Of a stretch of DNA of 64,000 nt, positions 11,197-21,688 are shown piece by piece. The position numbers and the translations under genes are program-made. Location: NCBI GenBank assembly GCA_024509875.1, contig JAMPIV010021215.1, positions 483,501 through 547,500 of the forward strand. The letters are read 5' to 3'. Numbering within the stretch: the first letter of the stretch is position 1; the number at the start of each line of letters is the position of its first letter. A model generated the notes under the pieces. The model was given only the letters and a program-made list of their open reading frames with translations. It ran no database searches and was not told the origin of the DNA. Origin of the DNA: Oreohelix idahoensis (lineage: Eukaryota > Mollusca > Gastropoda > Stylommatophora > Oreohelicidae).

Positions 11197-11605
11197 TATG
11201 ACTGGCTTCCTAGCGCAGTGGTCTATGGTTCGATCCCCAGATGAAGTGGAATTTTTTTAGGCCACAAACGGCTCCTGGGTCGACGCAGCCCTAATTGGGT
11301 ACCAGAGCAACTCTGGGAAGGTTAAGGCGGCCGGCGTGATGCCGACCACATCACCCCTAGTGTGCCGACGGTCAAGATAATATGGGCCTAACACCATATT
11401 CCCAATATGCCTCAATGTGCGTGTAACGGGTTCCTTTTTATCTAAACGTGAGATATGCGTAACACTGTTGGAACTCGCCAAACTCTTTTTTGGTACTAGT
11501 TCTACCACCTAGTACTCACCAGCTTTATTTTTAGGCCGATTTTAGTACTAGTTCTACCACCTAGTACTCACCAGCTTTATTTTTAGGCCGAATTTTTTTT
11601 TTTTT
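11197..11605 (+). mobile_element. SINE-like insertion with truncated tRNA head
   Basis: The left edge reads ggcttcctagcgcagtgg (A-box-like) and soon after ggttcgatcccc (B-box-like). The spacing is too short for a full tRNA, so the anticodon arm is missing. A body of about 260 bp, two copies of a 52-bp unit and a T run follow. It lies between the pol-side ORF and env. I could not find a TSD, so the borders are approximate. Confidence 0.5.
11494..11597 (+). repeat. 52-bp tandem duplication
   Basis: Two almost identical 52-bp units begin tactagttctaccacctagt at 11494 and 11546, and the second runs into a T tract. They form the 3' end of the SINE-like insertion. Confidence 0.9.
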
Positions 11606-11615
11606 ATAAGATGAG

Positions 11616-13424
11616 ATGTCAGCCCTTCTTTTCATCACCATACTACTGCCCATGGTAGTATTGGCCGCGACAGATGTCAGTGTTATACAAGTACAACAGA
11701 TGACCGACAACAGTAAGCTCTGTAGTGATGATGCAGTTTTTGAACATTGTAAAGAAATCAGTGATTTTTAGTCCTCATGGACACTGACATTTATTTAATC
11801 CATTGAGAAATATTAATTACTTTGATTTATTCATTGCTACCAGATTTGATGTACACATGCTTAAGATAATGCTTACATATCTCATGATAAGATTTCAGAA
11901 AATTAGACAAGCCAATCGCGCTAGGCGATCCATACTTCCTTTTATAGGAGATGCACTAGAGTACATTTTTAGTACTGCTACTGACTCTGATTATGGCAAC
12001 TTACAACAGAAGCAAGGAAAGCAACTTACAACATTCCATAAAAGACTTAGCTACAAAGCAGGAGAAGAGAGAAAATGTCATTGGCAAAAGCCTAACTATT
12101 GTTAATAGCACACTAATGCTATTGAATCGAATTAGAATAAACGACTTGAGATCAGCGATGATGCACTTAACGAATTTTATTGAAATTTCTGTAACTAGAG
12201 TGATGAAACAGACTTATGCAACTGATAAATTTATCTTCACCTATCTCACATTGCAAAAAATATTTGTTATATACAAGTCCACGGATTTGCTTACACATGC
12301 CATGAATATTTTGACTTCCCTTGAGTTACGTATAGATATGTTAAAGATCCACAGATTACCATCCTAACTTCTCACACTTTCTATTTTACTTCCCCCTGCT
12401 CTTCGACCACCAGATATTCCTCCACAGCCCATTTTCTCTTACTACGAATCTCACAGTAGATCCGATCCTGATGCATACTGATCTAGTTATCTTCGTTCAT
12501 ATTCCCCTCATCATTGTTGATGACGTGTACGACTTACGTCGTGTTCACTCTATCCCCACACCTTTTCCTTTACATCTATCTTCTACGACTGATGCTGAGA
12601 AGCACCCATTAGCAACATACGATTCTCAAACCCATGCACTCGCTATCAACAAGACACGAACATATTTTTGCTATTGTATCGAAAGACAACTTTGAGAAAT
12701 GCATTGCCATGCCATTTTCATTTTTGTGCACTAGATCGCCCATTTTATGATACATGTACTCATCGCTCATGTATAATTGCATTGTTTGAAAATGATGTTG
12801 AGAACATAAATGCTATGCACAAGAACTGTTACTTTCACACATATCCCACATCATTTATCAAATGAGTCTCCACTCATGCCTTTTTATGCTATTCAAACCT
12901 ATCACCCTCTCCCAAATAATACCTTCCTTTACTCTTATATCCAGCTCAAACCTCCCTTTCATTTATTCAGTCTTCCTCCCACTTGTTCCGTTACCAATAA
13001 TTCTTTTAGACTTGATGCGCCCTTCCAGGCCTCTTCAGTCTTACGCAAGGACATACCTTCAGCGAATGCATCGATAAACTTAAATCACTCCTCCTCAATG
13101 GTCTGAAAGCCTCTTTTGCCTTCTTCCATCCAGAGAACACGTTTGATCTTCCTCCAGCACTACAACCATTAGACACCATTGATATGCCCTCCTTGATTAA
13201 TGAACTAGATACCATTCACACCAGCCACGATGATAAGACAAACGAGATTGCCTGGTTTGGAAATATTTATTAGCATTGTTATTATCAATATACTGATTTT
13301 TTTGCTATATAAGTACGAAGTTTATAGACGAATACTTTATAAGAAACAGAGTATTGTTAACACTACTACTGATGGTGAAAACCAAATGAGTCCTCATGAT
13401 ATCACCCAGAGAAAGTGTTACTGA
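11616..13424 (+). pseudogene. env: F-like (errantivirus-type) envelope gene remnant of the Gypsy element
   Basis: This decayed envelope gene sits where env lies in env-bearing Gypsy elements. A short open frame (11616-11771, 51 codons) begins with a hydrophobic signal peptide and ends in a stop. A basic RARR cleavage-like site at about 11917-11931 is followed at once by a hydrophobic fusion-peptide-like stretch and a helical, heptad-like region (11993-12367). A Cys-containing ectodomain follows (about 12700-12840). A membrane anchor of about 20 residues with a basic cytoplasmic tail lies at 13230-13424. Stops and frameshifts (about 11770, 11990, 12370, 12690, 13270) separate these parts, so no functional protein is expected. 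The assignment to the baculovirus-F/errantivirus env group rests on layout and motifs, not an alignment. Confidence 0.7.
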
Positions 13425-13637
13425 GAACATCCCCATGACTACATTTACTTCCCATCCCATCACCTACCCTCTTGTACCCCTCGCTAACGCCACCTTGACA
13501 TGCCTGTAGCAGAACACTCATCGCAGTAACACTGCATTGCACAGTAGTGATGCCCATATAGAGCCCATGATGTTGGGACAGACAAGAATATTTCGCAGAG
13601 TGCTGCGATACAAAATGTTGATGATGTCATACACCCC

Positions 13638-14259
13638 ATGAATAACATTGTTATGTTGAAGTTGAAACGCACTTGTACTGACAGCACTTACATTATTAGA
13701 AATCCCTTCAAAAGATTTATCGCTACAGTTTTGACTGTAATTGTGTATCCATTAACCATGCAACTGTTTTGTAAAGTTGAGAAGAAAACCTTGTACATAT
13801 TTTTGCTTCACAATTGCAAATTGTCAAGAGAGGAAAGGGTTGGTCAGACATGATAAGAAACTCTTTACAGAGCGATACAACAGGAAGCAATCTGATCATC
13901 AGAAGAAGTCCCCCCATCTGACAAGTGTTTCGGCCCGATTGACAAAAGAAATGACAGTACAGGTGCATCCCAGACTATTATCAGTCGCGCACAATTCACT
14001 GACGACATTCTTCTCCACAGACATTCCCACTCACTTGTTTCAGTGGAACAGTGTTACATTGTTGACTAATAGCTACATTTTTTGTGGAGGTAAAAAAATA
14101 AATATAGAACAAGTTATTACAAAAGATGAGATTACTATGTACGTCTTTATGCCTGACAATGAGCTGTCATTTTTATTAGATGTTTTAAGACATCAAATGT
14201 CTTCTGAAAAACCACTGACCTCAGTGACAGAAGAGATGTCGCTTTGTACTTATGTATAA
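13638..14259 (+). CDS. Unrecognised overlapping ORFs after env
   Basis: Two overlapping frames occur here: 13638-13853 (71 codons, one hydrophobic stretch) and 13777-14259 (160 codons). A further open stretch continues to about 14420 and contains four Cys within about 30 codons. I recognise no family. They may be a 3' accessory ORF of the Gypsy element or part of another decayed element. Coding status is uncertain. Confidence 0.2.
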
Positions 14260-15836
14260 AGTGTTATATGATTGAGGTTCATTGAGCCCTTTTGAGTTTG
14301 AATTCAGTTCACTGTATTGGCACTGAGATGCCAGGAATAGGTTCTTGTAAAACGAGTCATATTGTAATGACATGTGAAGATTTTAATTTTTATGGACATT
14401 GTCAAGAAATATTTGGTAACTAGCTGGTGATAAAAAATTTTTTTTTTATTTTGATAATAGCATATACTTGGACAAGTATATTTAATAGCCCTCGATTTAC
14501 GAATTTTTTTTGGATTATAGCATGTACACCTATGAGAGCCCCCGATTAACGATTAAATTTTTTTTTTTTTAAATTTAAAATAGTGAATTTTAGGGATTTA
14601 GATTTATATTTTTGATAGAACGCAAATGTCTCATTACAGGATACATTTGTGTAGCCCCGGGATCTATGTCGCCGGATGGCCCACTACTGATACTATAGCA
14701 TCATTCGTGCTATTAGTTATCAAGTACATTAGGAAGAATAGTTACGAGGTTTTATTGAGATACGCGGTTATCAGATGGAAACTGGAATTAGGGTAAATAG
14801 CGACTAACCGCTGATCTTTGGCGTGAGTTGCTCGGCAACCGATGACGATCCATCGGCAGACTGTCCAACCAATAGGCTGGAAAAAGCCCGGAGCATTTTT
14901 GCAAAGGCAAGCTTCGAGGTCACAAAGCAGTTGATCCCGAAAAGCCAGTCTGTATGGACGTACACTGCTGGTCTTGAAGTTTTCAAGATATCAACTCAGT
15001 AAAGCAGATAGCTTTATTTCATAATGTGGGAATTCACAATTTCCTAGTAAGTACAGCTTCGAGTGAGACCTTGTTTATATTTCAGAATTAATATATCGTT
15101 AGGCCAGAAATGCCTAAATGTACAGATGACGAACTGAATTTTTATAAGGTATGAAACGGAACCCTGCAAAGGCATCCTAAGCAAAACTCATAAAGAAAAT
15201 AGAGATTCTAGCAGAAATACTCACCCCAACATGGATAGGCTACAGGGAGAAAATAGCCTTTAAAATGAACTATGTGATGATTGAGGAAATATAAAAGAAA
15301 ATGCATTCATGAGACATTGCCTGGATTGTAAATATGAATAAACAGTTTTAACGGATATTGAAGACTTTCTTGCCTAAACTCATGTTGCAAGTTATACAGT
15401 GTATGCTATAATTAACACACCACAAATAACATCACAGAGGAATTTTTTGGAACGGGACTGGGTTACAATATTCATCAAGAAGCAAACATCTCTGGCAGTA
15501 TTCCAGTAATTCATGACTTGAAAGATACCAAAAGCATATACACACCCCAAACGGTCACACATATAACTAAATGGTGCCGTGAGTTCCTGTACCCTCTATG
15601 AGTCTAACTCTTTATTAATTCGTTAACTTATGTTTATTTGTATTTGATTGATATTCAAAACATTGCTGTTGTGAAGTTTCTTTATGATAAATAAAATTTA
15701 CATAAACTTTATTTACATGTGTTGGTCAGCTCGTCCCAACATATCCCTACATCCATTAAGATAGTTTTTTTTCACGTTTGTGCGTCAAATTGTCGTCACT
15801 TATCTGTGTGTGTGTAGATGTGAGTGGTTGAATATA
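14260..15836. other. Non-coding stretch with AT-rich direct repeats
   Basis: No gene is recognised. Around 14430-14570 two degenerate units of roughly 70 bp share a gcatatac/gcatgtac core and a ccctcgattta/cccccgattaa core, each ending in T runs. A 60-codon minus-strand frame at 14804-14986 matches nothing I know. Confidence 0.4.
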
Positions 15837-16504
<668 letters not shown>

Positions 16505-16828
16505 TACAGCTACTTCGTACGGTAAATCTGGCAAAGACCCCACATTGCTTAACAGCTATTAAATTATCACACTACAGAATGTCTATGGTAAATTACTTGA
16601 AAAGGTAGTTGAAAGACAAGTAATAAGAGACCTCGAACATGAACACATCCTTCCTGATACCATGGGTAGCTATAGGCCTATGAAAACAACATGGGGTAAC
16701 GCTGGAACGTTCGCGTTCGATGTGTGCGAGGGATTCCATGGGAAAAGAGAAACGGTGGCTGTCGCAATTGACCTAGACGATGCTTATAACAGTGTGGACT
16801 TTGCAACCCTAATAGACTGTATAATGGC
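16505..16828 (+). pseudogene. RNase H-bearing LINE (outer host), RT fragment 1
   Basis: This encodes the N-terminal part of a LINE reverse transcriptase, with the recognisable order LQNVYGKLLEKVVERQ and AIDLDDAYNSVDFATLID. The second holds the first catalytic Asp region of RT. One frameshift lies near 16560-16660. The RT stops at 16828, where the minus-strand RTE LINE begins, and continues in frame at 31567. Endonuclease and ORF1 are absent, so this copy is 5'-truncated or its start is unrecognisable. Confidence 0.8.
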
Positions 16829-17101
16829 TTACTTACTTAGTCGTTCCCCTTCTACCGTGAGGTGTAGAGGTTTGGAAGAGAGAGCGCCAGACTATCCTAT
16901 CGGCTGTCTTCCTCCTGGCCTGGTTCCATTCTAGTCCTCGGTCCTTCAAAGATTGTCTAATGTTGTCCTCCTAGCGGACTCTGGGTCGTCCTGGGGGTCT
17001 GGATCCCTGGCTGTTTGTTTCCCATGCTTGTCGTGGTAGCCGATCTTCTCCCATTCTGCAGACATGGCCAAACCATCTTAGTTGGGACTGTTCTACTTGG
17101 G

Positions 17102-18220
17102 TCAGCAGGGGTGGGACTTAAGGCCTTGACGTATCGTTTGGTTGCGGACCATGTCTCTTCTTGTTACTTCAACCACCTTCCTCAGATACCCCATTTCTGA
17201 GGTTTGGATCTGGCTTTTGTGGGTTGTAGTCATTGCCCATGACTCGCATCCATATGTCAAGACTGGGACATAGGTGGAGCGGTATACAGCCATCTTCGTT
17301 TTCTTACCAACCTCTCTCTTGCTGAGGAATCCTCGATTTATCTCCCGAAAAAGTCTCCCAGCTGCTGCTTTTCGAGTGGCCAACTCTTCTTTGATGCCTC
17401 CCTTTCGGTCTATAATAGCTCCGAGATATTTAAAGTGGTCGACCTGCTCCAGGACCTGTTCTCCCAGCTTAATCTGATGTCTTCTTTCTTCTCGTGATAT
17501 CACCTTGGATTTTGTTTTAGAGCGGCTTATGACCATCCCTCTCTTCTCCAGCTCTTCCTTCCAGACTTGCAGGTTGGATTGGAGATGTGCCTCTGATTTA
17601 GCAATCAGGGCGACATCATCAGCAAATGCCAGCTCTGAAATACATACCTGTCTCATCTTCCAGTACCCCACTGAATACTTTCTTGTTCTCTCCTTACATG
17701 CCTTGATAACATCGTCCATGAGGAGTATGAAAAGATAAGGTGACAGGATATCACCTTGTCTTACACCAGCGGTGGTCCTGAACTCTTCTGATTTATGGTT
17801 TGCTGTCCTCACATAATTTCTGCAAGACTTGTAGAAGCTCTGTGTAGCATGAATCAGAGGTGCTGGAATGTTCTTCCTCGCCAAACAGTCCCAAAGTTTC
17901 CTCCAGGGGACCCTGTCAAACGCCTTTTCCAGATCTATGAAACAAAGATGGATCTCACTCTTATACTCAAGGGCCTTTTCACTCAGCTGACTGAGTGTGA
18001 AGATTAGGCCTTGAGTACTTCGGTTTGCTCGGAATCCGCACTGGATCTCATCCAATTGTGGCTCAGCTAGGCGTCGGAGTCTCTGCTCTAGGATTCTAGA
18101 ATAGATTTTACCAGGGACACTGAGAAGGGATATGCCTCTGTGGTTTCCACTTTGTCGATTGTCACCTTTTTTGAAAATTGGTGTTATGATGGCAATCTCC
18201 CAATCTTTTGGTATGGTCTT
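17102..18220 (-). pseudogene. RTE LINE ORF, C-terminal half: RT core and C-terminus
   Basis: This is the continuation of the protein encoded at 29875-31500, on the far side of the retrotransposon. RT motifs are ITPIFKKGD, CGFRANRST, CFIDLEKAFD, AGVRQGDILSP and the active site ELAFADDVALIA. The C-terminal YGCESWAM segment follows, and the frame ends at LKSHPC (about 17102). The last stretch before the tail (16841-17101) is 3' sequence with several stops. The upstream residue joining the two halves falls exactly at the TSD gtctt, which shows that the halves were once contiguous. Confidence 0.88.
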
Positions 18221-20539
18221 TGTAGTGAATTTCTAAATACAATATCTAAATTAATAAATAACAATATAGGGCATAAAGGCAAAGATAAGAAAGTACAACA
18301 GAATTTTCTGCTAGAACGGTTGTTGTCGCCTACGCCTTCAGATTATTATTTGCTAACGATTAGCCGAACAAAACGGTACCCTATTTTTCAAATTCGTCCT
18401 TGACATAAACACCCACTTTTTCCTAGTTCTAAGAAACATTTCCCAAAAGTGCATTGTGGAACGAGGAGGGGCAAGGATAGATGAAAATGCTAATTCGTTT
18501 CGCATTGTTTTCAAACTAAAAGCCAACACTAGCACAGTGGCAAGCCTTGCCTTAGGGGTTTCCCCAAATACAATGAAAAAAGTTAGAATTGTGGACACCT
18601 CGGTCATGTAAACATGTTAAGCTCTTATTGTGAATGACCTAAGCTCTCGTATTTAGCTTGAAAGTACATGAGAAAAGAATTGAACAGGAGGTAGTTTTAA
18701 ATAAACAACTAACATGGACAAAATTATGGAATTTTGAACCAAACCACATAGCCCCTTAAAAATTGTATATTCGTATACCTGAAGACTTGCTGACCAAGAC
18801 TATGTTATTAGTTATATAAATAGTCCCTTAACTAATTAAATATTGATAAAACAATACATAGAGATCAGAGATACTGTCAGGTCAAGTCATATCTGCTTAG
18901 ATTGGATCGCATATTTTTTGGGAAAAAAGTAGGTGACAGATAGGCTGGGATAGTACAGTGAATCTGATTGGGTGGCATTTGAAGTGAGACTAAATATTAT
19001 TGGCTGACCTTTGAATAAACATAAATAGCCTAAGTAACGTAGGAAAAGTTTGAATGGTATTTTTGAAGACTGTTTACCCTTGTAAAATTAATAGCGATTG
19101 GCTAACTGAATCGATATTGTCAGAATAAGCGTTAAGGAGACGCCATTTCTAAGAAAATTTTCAACAGTGATAGATGAGAACAGGCTGTGCTTTAAACTAC
19201 AAGTTATAAGCAGCCTGGGCAATAAAACAGATCGAAACTGTGTCAGTCATCGTCTCTGTGTGTATTTCATTGAACATTGTGGTAAGCTTGACATTTATTA
19301 ACCTGTATTTTATATAAAAATTGAATGTGAAATAATAAAATATGTCTGGACATGAGTGGGTCTATAGCGAACATGAGGCAAAGCCTAAAGATTGATCCAC
19401 CATGTGATAGACTGTCAGAGAGGTGTAAAACTACAAGAATAGGTATGATTGTCATAAAGGAGCATAACACCTATCCTATTATATGGAAGAGATTACAGCT
19501 GGAATTGCAGTGGCGTTGAAACTATTAGGGAAAGGAATACTGGTGTACATTGTCACATCAAAAGAAAATGGTGGCATCGGTTTGTATAAGGATATGATCC
19601 TTTTGTTTGTTTGTAATGTACATGTCCTTAACTGTGGACTATTAGTGTATGCTAGATATTACGAAGGATGCATACCTTCACATTTCAGAGGTCCTGGGTA
19701 CTGATGTTAATGTGGTACCAAACGCTTGAAAATTGATTGATTCAAGACTCTGCCTGTTTACTGAGAGCCCATGCTAGTGGCCATTGCCTATCAAACAGGG
19801 AACAGATTGTCAAGCGAGCAGAGGAAAGTTTCAACATATCTTCTACGGCCAAGATAAGTTCTCGTTCGGTACCTGAGAGCTCAATTACAGAACTTTAAAA
19901 GAACGATCTAATAACAGTGCATAAAACTGTGACAAATATTTAATAGTTCCACAAGTGACAAAAGAGAAACAAACATTTCCAGAAGGACATGATTAAAACA
20001 ACAAACTAGAAGTACCACCAGTATTACCTTAAAGTAGGAGAACACTACATAAATATATTCGATTAATAATTTTATATATGGATAGAAGATCTATTGTGCT
20101 ATTTGACTGATATAATTGATTAGTGTGATTTCACTTTTAAATTGTCTGTCCTGATTACAAATAAATTTGAATCAGGATAATAAAACTGTAAAAATCTTAT
20201 TTACACAAAATTCAACCACAGTCTTAAATAAGATAGCCTTTTAGAGTGTCGTTTGTATGTTATTGTGGTAGTACTGTGTGCTGTTGTGAATAATAAACTA
20301 TTTGTTTGTATGTTTGTTGATTATTGTACATCACACTCTACATCCATAACCCTAGACACAACACGAAGTCAATTAACATACTAATATAAATACATTTTAA
20401 ATGAGATAAAAAGGTGGTAGTGGAAAGGTACCATGAAAAGTTCACAATACTATTGAGTAAATTCAGGGACCTTCATAGCTAATCTCATTTATTATAATAA
20501 TAATAAATAACAACAATTCATAACATCAAATCCACCACA
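18221..20539 (+). repeat. 5' LTR of the Gmr1-like element (2319 bp)
   Basis: The LTR starts tgtagtgaat and ends ccaccaca, bounded by the TSD on its left and the primer-binding region on its right. A TATA-like tatataaatag lies at 18813-18823 and AATAAA-type polyadenylation words near 20180. It is unusually long. The small open frames inside (18353-18607, 19267-19470, 19483-19704) are repeated in the 3' LTR and are probably not genes. Confidence 0.95.
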
Positions 20540-20544
20540 TATAT

Positions 20545-20565
20545 TGGAGTCTCGCTCCTGGGGAT
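20545..20565 (+). promoter_or_regulatory. Candidate primer-binding site
   Basis: Five bases after the 5' LTR the sequence reads tggagtctcgctcctgggg, starting with the TGG expected opposite a tRNA CCA end. It loosely resembles the complement of tRNA-Pro but with insertions. A second, weaker version (ttgggtagtttgcttctggg) lies about 45 bp downstream. Primer identity is uncertain. Confidence 0.45.
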
Positions 20566-20803
20566 TGAACTTTTCATAACACCAGCTATATTGGGTAGTT
20601 TGCTTCTGGGATTTTAAATTCTTAAAATATTATCAAGTATTTTAGGAATCTCAGAGAGTATAAAACTAAAAGTATTCCTTTTGGAGAAATTGAATAGTAG
20701 TTGAGCTGTCAGGGCCTGTGGTTGTTCTTGGTTATCATTAGAAATTATTAGCCATAATTATAGATTTGTATAGTTAGAAATTTTAAAAGGTTACATAGTA
20801 CAA

Positions 20804-21679
20804 ATGGCTGATCTGGCAAAGTTTCGATCTGCTGCTGTGCTGACTGCTAAGGAAATGAACATGGAGGGTAAGGCTTTGGTCCAATATGTAACTTCAGAAT
20901 GTGACAAGTATATTGAAAGCGAAGATAGGAAGTTAGCAGAAGAAAGAAAATTACAGTTACAAATTGAGGCTGACAAAGAAATTAAGAGGTTGCAGATTGA
21001 GGCTGACAAGGAGGCTAGGGCATTGGAGGCAGATAGGGAGGCAGAGATAAAAAGGCTCCAATATGAAGAGAAGAAGTTGGAGACAGAAGAAAAGAGATTG
21101 GCAGCTGAAAGAGAAGAAAAGAGACTAGCTGTGGAAAGAGAGGAAAAGAGACAGGCTGCTGAAAGGGAAGCAAAGGAAAGAAGACAGGCTGCTGAAAGGG
21201 AAGCAGAAGAAAAGAGACAGGGTGCTGAAAGAGAAGATAGAAGATTGCAGAGGGAGCACGAGTTACGACTAAGGGAGTTGGAAATTCAAGGCCATGCTCC
21301 TGAAAATGGTGCCAACCCCTTTGCCTCATATGCCACTGCTAGTCAGGGAGCCTCAACCTCAGCTATGGGTTTTCATTTAGACCATTTTGTTGAGAAAGAA
21401 GATGACACTGAAGTGTATTTAAGTAGATTTGAACTTTTAGCTACTACATATAGGTTAGAGAGAGAGAGAGAGAGGTGGAGCCTCAAGTTATCACAAGGGC
21501 TTCGAGGAACGGCTTATGAAGTTTTTGCCAAGATGAGCAGAGATGACCAAGACAATTATGACATGCTAAAGCAGGCTCTTTTATTAAGATACGAAAAGAA
21601 CGGAGAATTTTATAGGAAAAAATTTAGGAATGCCAAACTACTGCCGGGTGAGACTTATCACCAGTTCTCTGCACGGTAG
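20804..21679 (+). CDS. gag: Gmr1-like gag, N-terminal part
   Basis: 291 codons. Residues 1-45 (MADLAKFRSAA) form a small conserved N-terminal segment. Residues 45-165 are a long, highly charged coiled coil of EEKR-type repeats. Residues 185-291 are a capsid/SCAN-like helical region (VEKEDDTEVYLSRFELLA, LSQGLRGTAYEVF, YHQFSAR). A TAG at 21677-21679 interrupts the capsid domain and the same frame resumes 9 bases later, so this is one gag with a nonsense mutation. The second Gmr1-like element (51315-52260) shares the plan. Confidence 0.85.
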   Translation: MADLAKFRSAAVLTAKEMNMEGKALVQYVTSECDKYIESEDRKLAEERKLQLQIEADKEIKRLQIEADKEARALEADREAEIKRLQYEEKKLETEEKRLAAEREEKRLAVEREEKRQAAEREAKERRQAAEREAEEKRQGAEREDRRLQREHELRLRELEIQGHAPENGANPFASYATASQGASTSAMGFHLDHFVEKEDDTEVYLSRFELLATTYRLERERERWSLKLSQGLRGTAYEVFAKMSRDDQDNYDMLKQALLLRYEKNGEFYRKKFRNAKLLPGETYHQFSAR

Positions 21680-21688
21680 GAGACCTAC

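Noticed and set aside
13826..13841. Purine-rich agagaggaaagggtt as the polypurine tract of the env-bearing Gypsy element
   Set aside because: No matching LTR pair is visible on either side, so the call cannot be supported.
19267..19704. Genes inside the 2.3-kb LTR (frames at 19267-19470 and 19483-19704)
   Set aside because: They are duplicated only because the LTR is, are short, and have no recognisable domain.
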